A DNA stretch of 64,000 bases from Alistipes sp. (GTDB lineage Bacteria; Bacteroidota; Bacteroidia; Bacteroidales; Rikenellaceae), in contig JAFVIB010000002.1 in the NCBI GenBank assembly GCA_017474235.1, positions 134,445-198,444 of the forward strand, in the 5' to 3' direction. Every line of letters starts with the position of its first letter. The first letter of the stretch is position 1. The position numbers and the translations under genes are program-made. A model generated the notes under the pieces. The model was not told the DNA's origin and made no database searches. It worked only from the letters and a program-made list of their open reading frames with translations. Shown one piece after another: positions 8,358-19,725 of the stretch.

Positions 8358-11225
8358 ATGAGAAAAATTACTATGATGGCAGCTTGCTTCGCACTCTTGC
8401 TGAGTAGCTGCGTAACAAATGAGGAATCTCAGTCTGTTACGGACATCCGTAATGCTAAGGCTGAGCAGTTGAAGAGCCTTGCTGCTCTCAACAACGCTGA
8501 GGCTGCTGCTGCAAAGGTTCTTGCAGATGCTGAGGCTGCTTTGAAGGCTGCACAGGCTGAGGCTGAGGCTGCTAAGGCTGCACAGATTCAGGCACAGATT
8601 GCAAATGACAAGCTTATCGCTGAGGCAGAGGCTGCATTGCTTAAGGCAGAGGCTGCTTATCAGGAGGCTCTCGCTGCTCAGATTGAGGAGGAGGTTGAGA
8701 AGGCTAAGCTCGAGTATGACGCTCTGAAGGCTGAGTACGCTGCTCGTATTGCTCAGGCAGAGAAGGCAAAGGCTGAGGCAGAGAAGGCAAAGGCTGAGGC
8801 TCTTGCTGAGTTGGAGCTTGTAACTATCAATGCTCAGAAGGCTCTTGCTGAGGCAAAGAAGGAGCTTGCAACTGCTGAGCAGGACTTGAAGGATGAGCTT
8901 GAGAGAATCGAGGGTGAGAATGCTGTAGATCTTTTGGCTCTTTATAACGCATACAAGGATCTTGCAGAGGATCTGATCGATGCTCAGGAGACTTTGATTG
9001 AGTACAAGGCAGAGCTCGTTGCTGTAGAGAATGATCTGGTTGATACCCAGAAGTCTTTGGCAAATCTTGTAAAGCAAAACAAGAAGAATATCGAGTACTA
9101 TGAGCTTGAGATTGCTTATGTAAATGTTCAGCTTGAGAATCTGAAGAAGTATGCAACTGTAGATTCCGACGAGGCTTATGCAGCTGCTATGATGGCGCAG
9201 GCTGATTATTATGCTCTTAATGAGGATGCAGAGCGCGCTTATGATGTTTATGAGGAGGCTCAAAATGCAGCAGAAGAGGTTCACCCGTGGTATGTAAATG
9301 AGTATGAGTCATTTGCTAATGATTTGGTTTATGACTACGACTTGGTGGATAAGTTTGTAGGTGCTGATGGTACTGTATATGATGATTTCGGGTCAGCAAT
9401 GGATGATGAGACCGCAGTACAGTGGTATGGCTTCAATGTTACCAAACTGAATGATATGGGTAAGCAGGAGACTGTATGGACACCTGTATTCTCTAATTAC
9501 CTGCAGGAGGTTATGGATGAGAATTACAACTCTCCATCTTTGAAGTACACTCTTGAGGGTGTTGAGGGCGAGTTCGACGCTTGGTATACTCAGTTCGTAA
9601 CTGCAGGTGCAATCGACGCTGAGGGTGTTGCTGCTTTGAGAGCTTATCTTGAGGAGGAATATCTTTATAATATTGAATTCTACAAGAAGTACGGAGAGCA
9701 GTATAAGGCAAGTTTGGATGCATGGACTGCAGTTCTTGAGAAGGCTGAAGCTTGGGCTGCTGCACAGTATGCTTATGACGAAGCTTATGCAGATGCATAC
9801 GAGAACGGTAAGAGTGGTGATATGTACAACACTGCTTACTATGCGCTTCGAAATGCAGAGTATTATGCAGAGGAGGCAAAGGGTGCTTATGATGCTGCAG
9901 TAGAGAAGGTTGAGAATCTTAAGGAGCAGCTTGCAACTCTTGAGAAGAAGGAGACCCGTTGGGCACTTGAGGATGCTATCGAGCCACTTAAGGCTCCAGC
10001 TGCTGAGACAGCTAAGGCTTTGAAGGCTGCTCAGGATACTCTCGCAGTTAAGGAGAAGGCTCTCGTAGATGCTCAGACTGCTCAGAAGAAGGCTGCTGCT
10101 GACCTTGAGGCTAAGGAGATTGCTGAGCGCGCTGCGAAGAAGGCTTATGAGGCTGCTGCTGCTGTTGTAACTGAGGCTGGCGATAAGGCTACAGAGGCAC
10201 AGAAGAAGGCAGAGGAGGATGCTAAGGAGGCTTACGATAAGGCTGTTGAAGCTACTATCAAGGCTAACACTGCACTTGCTGAGGCTGAGGCTGCTGTAGC
10301 TGAGGCTGAGACTGCTGTAGCAACTGCTGAGGCTGATGTTGAGGCTGCTCAGACTGCTGCAGATAATGCTGCTGCTGCATTGAAGGCTGCTGAGGATGCA
10401 CTTGCTAACCTTGATGCTGATATTGCTGCTCTTAAGACCAAGATTGCTTATGCAGAGGAGGATGTTGTAGCTCCAAAGGCTGCTTACGAGGAGAAGGTTA
10501 AGGAGCTCGAGGCTGCACAGGCTGCTGTTGATGCTATTATCGAGACTCTCCCTGCACTCGAGGAGGCTCTTGCACCACTTCAGCGTGAGACAGAGGTTGC
10601 TCTGTTGGCAACAGACTACGCTAACTTCGTTGGTGGCGTTTATGAGGATTGGATGACAGGTGATACAGTTGACTTTACAGAGGCATACGATGTACTTGAT
10701 TTCGCAACTTCTCAGGTAGAATCATGGAAGAATTATGTTGATATGATTGATGGTGAGGTTGATGGTAATACTGATTACCTTGCAGAGATGCTTGCAGAGT
10801 TTGACGCTGCATTTGAGGAGGCTGCTACTCTCCTTGAGAAGACTGAGGCTCAGATTGCTGAATTCAACAAACTCTCACTTGCAGTGGCAGAGGCAGAGAT
10901 TGTTTCCGCTGTAGCTGACAACGCTGTTTCTTTGAAGAATGCAGAGCTTCAGGCACTCATCGCAGTATATCAGGAGGCAGATAATCTGAGTCAGCGTATT
11001 CTTAATCTTGAGAATAACATAGCATCATACGAGGAGTATATTGCAGAGATGGAGGCACAGATTGTTGAGGTTGAGAATGGTACTCACGATGCTATCGTTG
11101 ATGCAGAGTTTGTTGTTGCTAAGTGGACAGAGAAGGTTGCACTCCAGGAGACTTATGTAGAGCTTCTCGAGGCAGAGGTTGCTGCTGCAAAGGCTGAGTT
11201 CGAGGCTGCAACAAAGGCTGAGTAA
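8358..11225 (+). CDS. Large alanine-rich coiled-coil lipoprotein
   Basis: A 955-residue protein I cannot assign to a named family. The signal peptide ends in the lipobox LLSSC (Cys18), so it is probably anchored in a membrane. Long Ala/Glu/Lys segments (about 35-270, 515-745 and 840-955) have heptad-like spacing and near-repeats such as AEKAKAEAEKAKAEA, implying extended coiled coils. Two segments break this pattern and are rich in Tyr, Trp and Asp: about 280-490 and 750-805. They could be globular heads or hinges. Alanine is mostly GCT and glutamate GAG, giving strong internal repetition. An outer-membrane barrel gene follows 36 bp downstream. An envelope spacer or tether role is inference only. 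Confidence 0.8.
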   Translation: MRKITMMAACFALLLSSCVTNEESQSVTDIRNAKAEQLKSLAALNNAEAAAAKVLADAEAALKAAQAEAEAAKAAQIQAQIANDKLIAEAEAALLKAEAAYQEALAAQIEEEVEKAKLEYDALKAEYAARIAQAEKAKAEAEKAKAEALAELELVTINAQKALAEAKKELATAEQDLKDELERIEGENAVDLLALYNAYKDLAEDLIDAQETLIEYKAELVAVENDLVDTQKSLANLVKQNKKNIEYYELEIAYVNVQLENLKKYATVDSDEAYAAAMMAQADYYALNEDAERAYDVYEEAQNAAEEVHPWYVNEYESFANDLVYDYDLVDKFVGADGTVYDDFGSAMDDETAVQWYGFNVTKLNDMGKQETVWTPVFSNYLQEVMDENYNSPSLKYTLEGVEGEFDAWYTQFVTAGAIDAEGVAALRAYLEEEYLYNIEFYKKYGEQYKASLDAWTAVLEKAEAWAAAQYAYDEAYADAYENGKSGDMYNTAYYALRNAEYYAEEAKGAYDAAVEKVENLKEQLATLEKKETRWALEDAIEPLKAPAAETAKALKAAQDTLAVKEKALVDAQTAQKKAAADLEAKEIAERAAKKAYEAAAAVVTEAGDKATEAQKKAEEDAKEAYDKAVEATIKANTALAEAEAAVAEAETAVATAEADVEAAQTAADNAAAALKAAEDALANLDADIAALKTKIAYAEEDVVAPKAAYEEKVKELEAAQAAVDAIIETLPALEEALAPLQRETEVALLATDYANFVGGVYEDWMTGDTVDFTEAYDVLDFATSQVESWKNYVDMIDGEVDGNTDYLAEMLAEFDAAFEEAATLLEKTEAQIAEFNKLSLAVAEAEIVSAVADNAVSLKNAELQALIAVYQEADNLSQRILNLENNIASYEEYIAEMEAQIVEVENGTHDAIVDAEFVVAKWTEKVALQETYVELLEAEVAAAKAEFEAATKAE

Positions 11226-11261
11226 TTAACCAATTGTCAAAACGGCTAAAAAAATAAAGTA

Positions 11262-12029
11262 ATGAATATTAGAAAACTTTTGATAGCAGCCGTTCTGCCC
11301 GTATTGTTCATCTCTACTGCCTTTGCACAGCAGACCGACAATGGCAATAAGCCTAAGAAGGGTGATGTGACTTTGGCTGCAACAGTAGGATACAACAGTT
11401 ATACAAGTATTACTGCTCTACCCGGTAATCTCTATAACTACGAGGCTGCTGCCCTCTCAACTGATTGGACTAACAAGAAGTTGATGGTAGGTCTTGAGGG
11501 AGGTTGGTTTGTAGGCAACTACTGGAAACTGAGCTTGGGCGGCGGTGTGACTTTCACGAATAACCCCGGTTATTCTGGAGTCCCCGGTACTGTCGATGAA
11601 AGTTTAAGCCTCGAGGATAACCTTGGCGATATTCCTAACTATCGCGCTGTGGCAGATGCTTATACTTTCGGTTACAATGCAGTACTCGGTATTGATCGCT
11701 ACTACAATGTAAAGGGCGTTAAGAATTTGATGTTGTACACAGGTTTGCGTGCAGGTTTCGCTTATGCTCTCAACGAGCAGAAGTACGACGAGTGGACCTC
11801 TATGGGTAAATCCACTGCCGAGACTTGGAACCTCAGAGGTAGCCTCACCTTCGGTGCTGACTACTTCGTACTGCCAGGAATGTTTGTAGGTCTCTCTGTA
11901 GATGTAGGTAGCTACACTTACAATATGACCACTTACAAACCGCAGGAGGGTCTTGCAAATCTTAGTGCAGACAGCCACAATGTTGGTTTCTTGGCTGCTC
12001 CGACTATTAAGGTAGGATTCGTATTCTAA
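11262..12029 (+). CDS. Outer-membrane beta-barrel protein
   Basis: A 255-residue protein with a signal peptide (MNIRKLLIAAVLPVLFISTA, cleavage near AFAQ). The rest alternates polar and hydrophobic residues with many aromatic strand ends, and finishes APTIKVGFVF, the terminal Phe typical of barrels recognised by BamA. Size suggests 8-10 strands, as in OmpA-like or OmpX-like porin families. It lies 36 bp after the coiled-coil lipoprotein gene with no terminator between, so the two are probably co-expressed. A repeat with a terminator-like hairpin begins 2 bp after the stop. Confidence 0.8.
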   Translation: MNIRKLLIAAVLPVLFISTAFAQQTDNGNKPKKGDVTLAATVGYNSYTSITALPGNLYNYEAAALSTDWTNKKLMVGLEGGWFVGNYWKLSLGGGVTFTNNPGYSGVPGTVDESLSLEDNLGDIPNYRAVADAYTFGYNAVLGIDRYYNVKGVKNLMLYTGLRAGFAYALNEQKYDEWTSMGKSTAETWNLRGSLTFGADYFVLPGMFVGLSVDVGSYTYNMTTYKPQEGLANLSADSHNVGFLAAPTIKVGFVF

Positions 12030-12031
12030 AC

Positions 12032-12163
12032 AGATTTTATCGTGATAATGCGGCATATCCTGCCGCTACCCTAAAAACAGCAAAGGGCGGTACGACAAGT
12101 ACAGCCCTTCGCTGTTTTTATATGGCGAGCGTTGTATATGTCGCATTCTGACGATAAAATTCT
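12032..12163. repeat. Dispersed palindrome copy after the beta-barrel gene
   Basis: The arms AGATTTTATCGT (12032-12043) and ACGATAAAATTCT (12151-12163) pair with one bulge. Inside, ATGCG/CGCAT and CATAT/ATATG also pair. The centre AAAACAGC-a-AAGGGC...GCCCTT-c-GCTGTTTT is a terminator-like hairpin followed by T residues. Confidence 0.85.
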
Positions 12164-12286
12164 CTGCTGTGAAAAAACAATATCTGTTTCCGCTAACCTT
12201 TTTCTCCTCAATGGGCAGTACCGCAAGTACAGCCCATCGACTCGAAAAACGCCGAGCGTGGCATTTACCGCATTTTGACAACCGAC
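12159..12286. repeat. Dispersed palindrome copy, left arm decayed
   Basis: It shares its interior with copy 2 (tttctcctcaatgggcagta... and cgccgagcgtggcat). The left arm (TTCTCTGCTGT) and right arm (ACAACCGAC) no longer pair well. It is joined directly to the preceding copy. Confidence 0.7.
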
Positions 12287-12470
12287 GCCAAACCGAGTGC
12301 AGAGGGTGCTTGCACACTATGCTGAGGTGCGAAGGAGGAAGGGTCGGCTACGCCGAGCCAACAAAATATTTTATCGTGATAACGCGGCATATCCTGCCGC
12401 TACCCTAAAAAACAGCAAAGGGCAGTACCGCAAGTACAGCCCTTCGCTGTTTTTATACGCCGAGCCAAAA
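12287..12470. repeat. Linker plus 3'-truncated palindrome copy
   Basis: 12287-12367 is a non-coding linker with tail-like pieces (gagtgcagagggtgcttgc). 12368-12470 is a copy starting ATTTTATCGT with the AAACAGC/GCTGTTT centre, but the right arm is missing after CGCCGAGCC. No gene is supported between 12030 and 12564. Confidence 0.7.
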
Positions 12471-12493
12471 ATGGTGCGAGGCATAAGCGGATA

Positions 12494-12542
12494 GAGTAAT
12501 TAGAGGCGATTAGTATCTATCTCTAACCGCCTCTAAATTCTC
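12494..12542 (-). terminator. Likely terminator of the ligA-dapA-DUF4919-clostripain operon
   Basis: TAGAGGCGATTAG (12501-12513) pairs with CTAACCGCCTCTA (12523-12535), with the pairing extending into flanking TAGAG/CTCTA. It lies 22 bp downstream of the clostripain stop. No strong T-tract, so efficiency is uncertain. Confidence 0.5.
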
Positions 12543-12564
12543 TACTCCCTACTCTCTAAGCTCT

Positions 12565-14613
12565 CTAATTGCCTGTTATTTGCGCCCACGCGGTATTTTC
12601 CCACTCCTCGATATAAGCCGATTTGCTATCGAGCGTGATAGGGGCTGAGGTTGTTAGTCCCGAGTAGGTGTTGATTGGATTTGCCTTATTATTATAAGCC
12701 GAATAGAATGTCTTTGTGTGGTACTGACCCGTAACGGTTGCGGCGAGTTGTGTTTTGAACGCGCTCACCGCAGCGGCATCGGTACAGCTCTTGGTAACAT
12801 AGTCCTCGATATCAAAGAAGATATGGGTCGGGTTGCTGCTTGGGCTGATGCCGTCAAAGGCTTGCAATGTTTTGTGGTCGATAGCTTGCAGAGAGCCGTT
12901 TACCCGCTTCATAGCAGCCGCGAGGGCGTCAAGCTCGTTACAATTGATAACTGCCGAGCAAGCCGACGAGTAGATGCTGTCCTCCTTGCTATACGAATCG
13001 ACAAAAGCCTTTGCTGCGCTCTCAAGGCGTGTTTTTACAGCCCCCTCGCCCGCCATAATCGGCACAATCTCGTTATAAGGCATACCGCTTGCCATAACCT
13101 CACACGGCGAGGCAAGGATATAGTCTGCGCACTCTCGCAGGTCGTACGCGCTCTCGACATTTGCCATATAGCAGACATCGAAAATCATATAGTTCAACTT
13201 ATGACCGGTGCGGACTATCGCCTGTGCAAGTTCGGTGATGTTGAGCTGTGTATTGTCGCTATCGCCTATATGGCGCACCATTGCTGCGCCCGGGGCAGGG
13301 GTCCAAATAGAATTATCTACGGCAAAAGTGCTATATGTTGTTGCGCCGCGGCTACTTGCCTTTGGCAGCCAGCCCTTGCCGTGCGAGCCGATAAAGAGTC
13401 CATACTCGGTAGCGGGTGCGTTGGCAATCATATCGGCAAGGATTTGGTGTACCATATCCTCGTTATAGACTGCCGGCAGGGTATAGTCGCCAATATGTTC
13501 GCGCAAAACTCGGTCTAACCCCTTATCATAGACTATTTCAAACATCTCTCCGGCATTACGGCTGCTCTGCAAGAAGGCTATCAGTCGGCAGTCATCAAGA
13601 GTACCCTTTGCAGCCACCTGCTCGACCATTCGCAGATTACTCTCGTAGTAGCTGCTAAGGCTCGTGCCGAGGAAGTAGTAGAGCATCGCCTGTTTTGCCG
13701 TATTTGTGCGCTGCCAAACCTCTATGCCGACGCTGCACTTCGGATTTGCCGTCAGTGTCAGGGTCAGAACTCCCAACTTGCGCTCCTCTGCGCCATTATT
13801 GCTCTCCGCAGCTGTCAGAATAACCTCATTATCTGCGCCTTTAGTAGCTGTAAATGACGGCGAGGATGATGTTACGGTAAAATCAAACGGTGTCTCGATA
13901 GTAAATGGCGTTGTAGAGCCTCGCCTGCCGTTGATAGTCATACGGCTACGGTTTGCAACTATTGCCGGTCGCTGATTTATGGCAATTTTGCCCTCTTGGC
14001 GGGTGCCATTTATGCTGAACGACACATAGCCGGCAGTCGCGCTCTCAGCTGTAAGATTATCCTTTGTCGAGGCTACCGAGAGGATATATTTATTAGGCTT
14101 TGAGCCGGCTACAACTGAGCAGGTAACAAAGCCCTCGCCACTGACGCTTACCTCGCTGCTCTTGCACTCAAACTCGACAGTACTATACTCGTTCTGCTCG
14201 GCATCAATCTCTATATGCTCACTCTGAGCGATGATAATTTGCGGATTTTGGCGCGCCACAATGCCCGTAAAGCGGGTGCGCGACAGACGGAAAATAACAT
14301 CGCCAACCTCTGCCACTTGCAGGGTGTTGTTTGGCTGATTTATCGTTGCAGTGATAACAGTGCGCTCGCCCTCCGGCGTAGCTTCGCCACTTGATGGACT
14401 ATATGTCACACCCGGGGTGTCAAGTATCTCCCACGGCAGCTTTGATGATATAGAGAAGGTCGCTTGAGAGCCCTGCTGACCATCAAAAAGCAGCGTGTTA
14501 TTGCTTATACCGCTCAATACCGACAGTGAGTCTTTCGGTACAGGTTCCGGTGTCACGCAGGCGGTAAAGAGTGTTGTGAGCAGTAGTATGAAATATAGTG
14601 CAAGTCGCTTCAT
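12565..14613 (-). CDS. Clostripain-family (C11) cysteine peptidase lipoprotein with BACON-like domains
   Basis: A 682-residue predicted lipoprotein (lipobox TLFTAC, Cys19). Three beta-sandwich segments (about 30-115, 120-210 and 215-305) have the pattern of BACON/Ig-like domains, for example SSKLPWEILDTPG and ETPFDFTVTSSSPSF. The C-terminal half is a clostripain domain: catalytic His near residue 409 in LFIGSHGKGW and catalytic Cys near 480 in MIFDVCYMANVESAYDLR. Such proteins are surface or secreted proteases, usually cutting after Arg or Lys. It is the last gene of the minus-strand run, 10 bp after the DUF4919 gene. Confidence 0.88.
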   Translation of the reverse strand: MKRLALYFILLLTTLFTACVTPEPVPKDSLSVLSGISNNTLLFDGQQGSQATFSISSKLPWEILDTPGVTYSPSSGEATPEGERTVITATINQPNNTLQVAEVGDVIFRLSRTRFTGIVARQNPQIIIAQSEHIEIDAEQNEYSTVEFECKSSEVSVSGEGFVTCSVVAGSKPNKYILSVASTKDNLTAESATAGYVSFSINGTRQEGKIAINQRPAIVANRSRMTINGRRGSTTPFTIETPFDFTVTSSSPSFTATKGADNEVILTAAESNNGAEERKLGVLTLTLTANPKCSVGIEVWQRTNTAKQAMLYYFLGTSLSSYYESNLRMVEQVAAKGTLDDCRLIAFLQSSRNAGEMFEIVYDKGLDRVLREHIGDYTLPAVYNEDMVHQILADMIANAPATEYGLFIGSHGKGWLPKASSRGATTYSTFAVDNSIWTPAPGAAMVRHIGDSDNTQLNITELAQAIVRTGHKLNYMIFDVCYMANVESAYDLRECADYILASPCEVMASGMPYNEIVPIMAGEGAVKTRLESAAKAFVDSYSKEDSIYSSACSAVINCNELDALAAAMKRVNGSLQAIDHKTLQAFDGISPSSNPTHIFFDIEDYVTKSCTDAAAVSAFKTQLAATVTGQYHTKTFYSAYNNKANPINTYSGLTTSAPITLDSKSAYIEEWENTAWAQITGN

Positions 14614-14623
14614 TGTTATAAAT

Positions 14624-15358
14624 CTACTTATACTGTCGCGGTTTGAGGTTGTTTATCTGCCAAGTTCTTTCGCGCTGGAATGTGTAACCCTCCGGTTTAT
14701 TCCAATAGACGCGGCTGTAATCGAAATAGTAACCCTTCAGCTTACCCTTCGGAATATCAAATGGCACAAACTCAACATTGCGACTGATAATCTTTCCCTT
14801 ACGATTTCCCCAACCTTTGGCGGCGATAAAATCGATGCCGTGCGAGAACATTATAATATGCATCGGCTCCTTCTCCTTCTCGCCCGTGCCCGAATCGGCT
14901 ATTGTCCTTAATATCGCTGCAAGGTGGTCGGCATACATCTTTTCGCGGACACTGTCGCCCGTTGTGCCGTAGGCATACGCCATAATATTGAGTAACTTAG
15001 GCGAAAATGGGTCGCTCTCCATAGCCTCTGTGCAGGCTGCTATCAGCTCGTCAATATCTGCAATAGAGGGTGTGTCAATAGCTATGCGCGCCATAATATT
15101 CTGCACCTTCGTCATACCCGGGTTGTCGTTCAGCGGGCGATAAGCCGACTGATAGGCAAAACCGTAGTAGAGATAGTGATACTCCTCGTCAGTCAGAGTA
15201 TCGCCCGCCTGATAACGCATCATCAGGTTGGGATAGTAGAATGGCGATGAGCTGTCGTTTATCTGCGCAAAAATCTTGTCGTTATCAGGTACAACTGCAA
15301 AGGCAAATGTGCTGATAAACGCGAAGATAGCTACTGTTATAACCCTTTTAAGCCTCAT
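14624..15358 (-). CDS. DUF4919-family secreted protein
   Basis: A 244-residue protein with a signal peptide (MRLKRVITVAIFAFISTFAF). The body matches the Bacteroidetes DUF4919 family: FYYPNLMMRYQAGDTLTDEE, YLYYGFAYQSAYRPLN and a late MHIIMFSHGIDFIAAKGWG. The role is unknown. It overlaps the end of dapA by 11 bp and is followed 10 bp later by the clostripain gene, so translation is probably coupled. Confidence 0.8.
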   Translation of the reverse strand: MRLKRVITVAIFAFISTFAFAVVPDNDKIFAQINDSSSPFYYPNLMMRYQAGDTLTDEEYHYLYYGFAYQSAYRPLNDNPGMTKVQNIMARIAIDTPSIADIDELIAACTEAMESDPFSPKLLNIMAYAYGTTGDSVREKMYADHLAAILRTIADSGTGEKEKEPMHIIMFSHGIDFIAAKGWGNRKGKIISRNVEFVPFDIPKGKLKGYYFDYSRVYWNKPEGYTFQRERTWQINNLKPRQYK

Positions 15359-16244
15359 ATCGTATAATTTCGGTTCTCTGTCTTATATCCAACTCGACAC
15401 TCGCCTCTGCAAGTGGCAGGCGAACTGTCGGTGTGCAAATCTCTTTTGTTGCGAGTGCATTTTTTATGCCGACAGGATTGCCCTCGACAAAGAGTAGGTC
15501 GATAATTGTACTCAGTCTGCCTAACTCATACTCTGCCTTGTCGAAATTTCCTGCCAAAGCCAAGTCGGTAAAGCTCTTTACAGCAGCAGGGTAGAGATGA
15601 CCCAACACTGAAAGCACACCTTTACCACCTCTGCGAATAGCCTCAACGGTAAGCCCGTCATCTCCGCTGACAAGGATAAAATCCTCGCGCACCGTAGCCA
15701 CAGCCTTAACAACAGCCTCCATCTGCTCTACATTGCCCGATGCCTCCTTAATACCAAACACATTAGGGCAAGCGGCAACAATTCGTGCAACGGTCTGTGG
15801 AGCCATATTTACACCCGTACGACCCGGAATATTGTACAGCATAATTGGCACAGGCGAGGCTTCAGAGATAGCCTTAAAGTGGCGGAACAGACCCTCCTGA
15901 TTAGGCTTGTTGTAGTATGGATTGACACTCAGCACCGCATCGTAGCCTGTAAAATCCCAACTCTTCAGTGTAGCTACAACATCGGCAGTGCAGTTACCAC
16001 CAATGCCTACCATCAGTGCAACTCGACCATCAACCCTCTGACGAATAAATCGCGCTACAGCAACGCGCTCGGCAGCTGTCAGAGTTGGCGACTCAGAGGT
16101 AGTACCGAGTGCAAGAAGGTAATCGACACCACCCTCGATAACTCGCTCTATAATTGCGGCAAGGGCTGCAAAATCTACACTCCCTTTGCTGTCAAATGGT
16201 GTGATAAGTGCCACACCCACTCCTGTAAACTTATCTGTAATCAT
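15348..16244 (-). CDS. dapA: 4-hydroxy-tetrahydrodipicolinate synthase
   Basis: A 298-residue class I aldolase that condenses pyruvate with aspartate semialdehyde, the first committed step to lysine and meso-diaminopimelate for peptidoglycan. Visible motifs are LALGTTSESPTL, the catalytic tyrosine segment MLYNIPGRTGVNM and the Schiff-base lysine in FGIKEASGN. LVSGDDGLT follows as usual. It begins 12 bp after ligA and overlaps the next gene by 11 bp, indicating an operon. Confidence 0.97.
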   Translation of the reverse strand: MITDKFTGVGVALITPFDSKGSVDFAALAAIIERVIEGGVDYLLALGTTSESPTLTAAERVAVARFIRQRVDGRVALMVGIGGNCTADVVATLKSWDFTGYDAVLSVNPYYNKPNQEGLFRHFKAISEASPVPIMLYNIPGRTGVNMAPQTVARIVAACPNVFGIKEASGNVEQMEAVVKAVATVREDFILVSGDDGLTVEAIRRGGKGVLSVLGHLYPAAVKSFTDLALAGNFDKAEYELGRLSTIIDLLFVEGNPVGIKNALATKEICTPTVRLPLAEASVELDIRQRTEIIRYEA

Positions 16245-16256
16245 ATCTATTGTTCT

Positions 16257-18359
<2,103 letters not shown>

Positions 18360-18411
18360 TTATTTCAAAAATCCCCCAAAATCAAAAAAAAATCAAAAAA
18401 AAACTGTGAAA

Positions 18412-18443
18412 TTGGCGCAGTAACAAATTTTTGCTTATACTTG
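18412..18443 (+). promoter_or_regulatory. Predicted promoter of the acidic protein-fabI pair
   Basis: TTGG (18412-18415) and TATACTTG (18436-18443) are 20 nt apart. The leader to 18487 is about 37 nt. Confidence 0.55.
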
Positions 18444-18486
18444 CACTCGAAATAGACAATTACAGAACACACTAAAGTATAAAACT

Positions 18487-18819
18487 ATGGCACCAAGTAA
18501 TAAGAAAAGATCAGTAGTTAGTTTTAACAATCTCCCTTTAGAGCTTCAGGAGGCTGTAAAGGAGGCTTATCCTAATGGTTATTCAGATTCGATGATTCGT
18601 GTCGATAAGCCAAATGGCGACTTCTTCTTCGCTGTGGCTTTCGAGACAGAGGAGGTTAGCTACCTTGTTAAGATTGATGTCAAGGTTGATGACATTACCG
18701 ATGATGACGACGACAAGGAGTACTACGATGACGAGATTAAGGGCGCAGATCAGATTCAGGATGATGATGAAGAGGAGGAGCGTCGCCCATCTCCAATCGA
18801 GTTTGATGACGAGGATTAA
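18487..18819 (+). CDS. Conserved small acidic protein, function unknown
   Basis: A 110-residue protein. The N-terminal 65 residues look folded (NLPLELQEAVKEAYPNG, FFFAVAFETEEVSYLVKIDV), while the C-terminal third is extremely acidic (DDITDDDDDKEYYDDE, DDDEEEERRPSP). Acidic tails of this kind occur in nucleic-acid mimics and in RNA polymerase-associated proteins, but I do not recognise a specific family. It lies 20 bp before fabI and shares its promoter. Confidence 0.75.
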   Translation: MAPSNKKRSVVSFNNLPLELQEAVKEAYPNGYSDSMIRVDKPNGDFFFAVAFETEEVSYLVKIDVKVDDITDDDDDKEYYDDEIKGADQIQDDDEEEERRPSPIEFDDED

Positions 18820-18839
18820 GAGACTATTTCTGACAAGTT

Positions 18840-19667
18840 ATGAGTTACAATCTGTTAAAAGGCAAGCGAGGTATTGTCTTTGGAGCCCTCAATGAGCACT
18901 CTATTGCTTGGAAGGTTGCAGAGCGTGCCGTTGAGGAGGGTGCAGAGATTGTACTGACAAATACCCCGATATCGTTGCGTATGGGCGATATTAATCGTCT
19001 GGCAGAGAGGTGCAATGCCCCTGTGATTGCTGCCGATGCAACAAGCGTTGAGGATTTAGAGAGCCTTGTTGATAAGGCGATGGAGCACTTCGGGGGCAAG
19101 ATAGACTTTGTCCTCCATTCGGTAGGTATGTCGCCAAATGTACGCAAGAACATACCTTATCAGCAGCTTAACTACACCTTTTTGGATAAGACTCTCGATA
19201 TTTCGGCTATCTCATTTCATAAGCTGATGCAGGTACTCTACAGCAAGAGCGCGATGAATGAGTGGGGCTCTATTGTCGCCCTGACATATATGGCAGCGCA
19301 GCGAACCTTTGTCGGTTATGGAGATATGGCAGATGCAAAGGCTCTGTTGGAGTCTGTAGCGCGCTCTTTTGGAGCTATTTTTGGTCGTGACCACAAGGTG
19401 CGCGTCAATACCGTATCGCAGTCGCCTACTGCCACTACCGCAGGTAAGGGTATTGCAGGTATGGGCGGTATGCTCGACTTTGCAGAGGCTATGTCGCCAC
19501 TCGGAAATGCTACGGCAGAGGATTGTGCAGACTATTGTGTAACACTCTTCAGCGACCTTACTCGCAAGGTTACAATGCAGAATCTCTATCACGATGGCGG
19601 ATTTTCGAATATGGGTCTTTCAGAGGCTGTGTATAACGGATTCTTGAAGGGCGCAAAGGAGGAGTAA
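18840..19667 (+). CDS. fabI: Enoyl-[acyl-carrier-protein] reductase FabI
   Basis: A 275-residue short-chain dehydrogenase that reduces enoyl-ACP with NAD(P)H, the last step of each fatty-acid elongation round. It starts MSYNLLKGKRGIVFGALNEH, the FabI-type nucleotide-binding segment. The catalytic pair is Tyr-x6-Lys in GYGDMADAKALLES. RVNTVSQSPTATTAGKGI and the late YHDGGFSNMG are also FabI-like. This is the target class of triclosan-type inhibitors. It is followed by a terminator at 19692. Confidence 0.93.
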   Translation: MSYNLLKGKRGIVFGALNEHSIAWKVAERAVEEGAEIVLTNTPISLRMGDINRLAERCNAPVIAADATSVEDLESLVDKAMEHFGGKIDFVLHSVGMSPNVRKNIPYQQLNYTFLDKTLDISAISFHKLMQVLYSKSAMNEWGSIVALTYMAAQRTFVGYGDMADAKALLESVARSFGAIFGRDHKVRVNTVSQSPTATTAGKGIAGMGGMLDFAEAMSPLGNATAEDCADYCVTLFSDLTRKVTMQNLYHDGGFSNMGLSEAVYNGFLKGAKEE

Positions 19668-19691
19668 TATCCTTTTTATCAATTATTTAAT

Positions 19692-19724
19692 GAGGGTGAC
19701 TAAAGAATTAGCCACCCTCACTGT
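19692..19724. terminator. Bidirectional terminator between fabI and the permease gene
   Basis: GAGGGTG (19692-19698) and CACCCTC (19713-19719) with inner TAA/TTA pairing form a hairpin between convergent genes; T residues follow on the plus strand. Confidence 0.7.
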
Positions 19725-19725
19725 T

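Noticed and set aside
8313..9284. A 323-codon open frame on the minus strand, rich in Leu, Ser and Cys
   Set aside because: It is antisense to the coiled-coil lipoprotein. The long frame is a by-product of that gene's repetitive GCT/GAG codons, and its composition is implausible.
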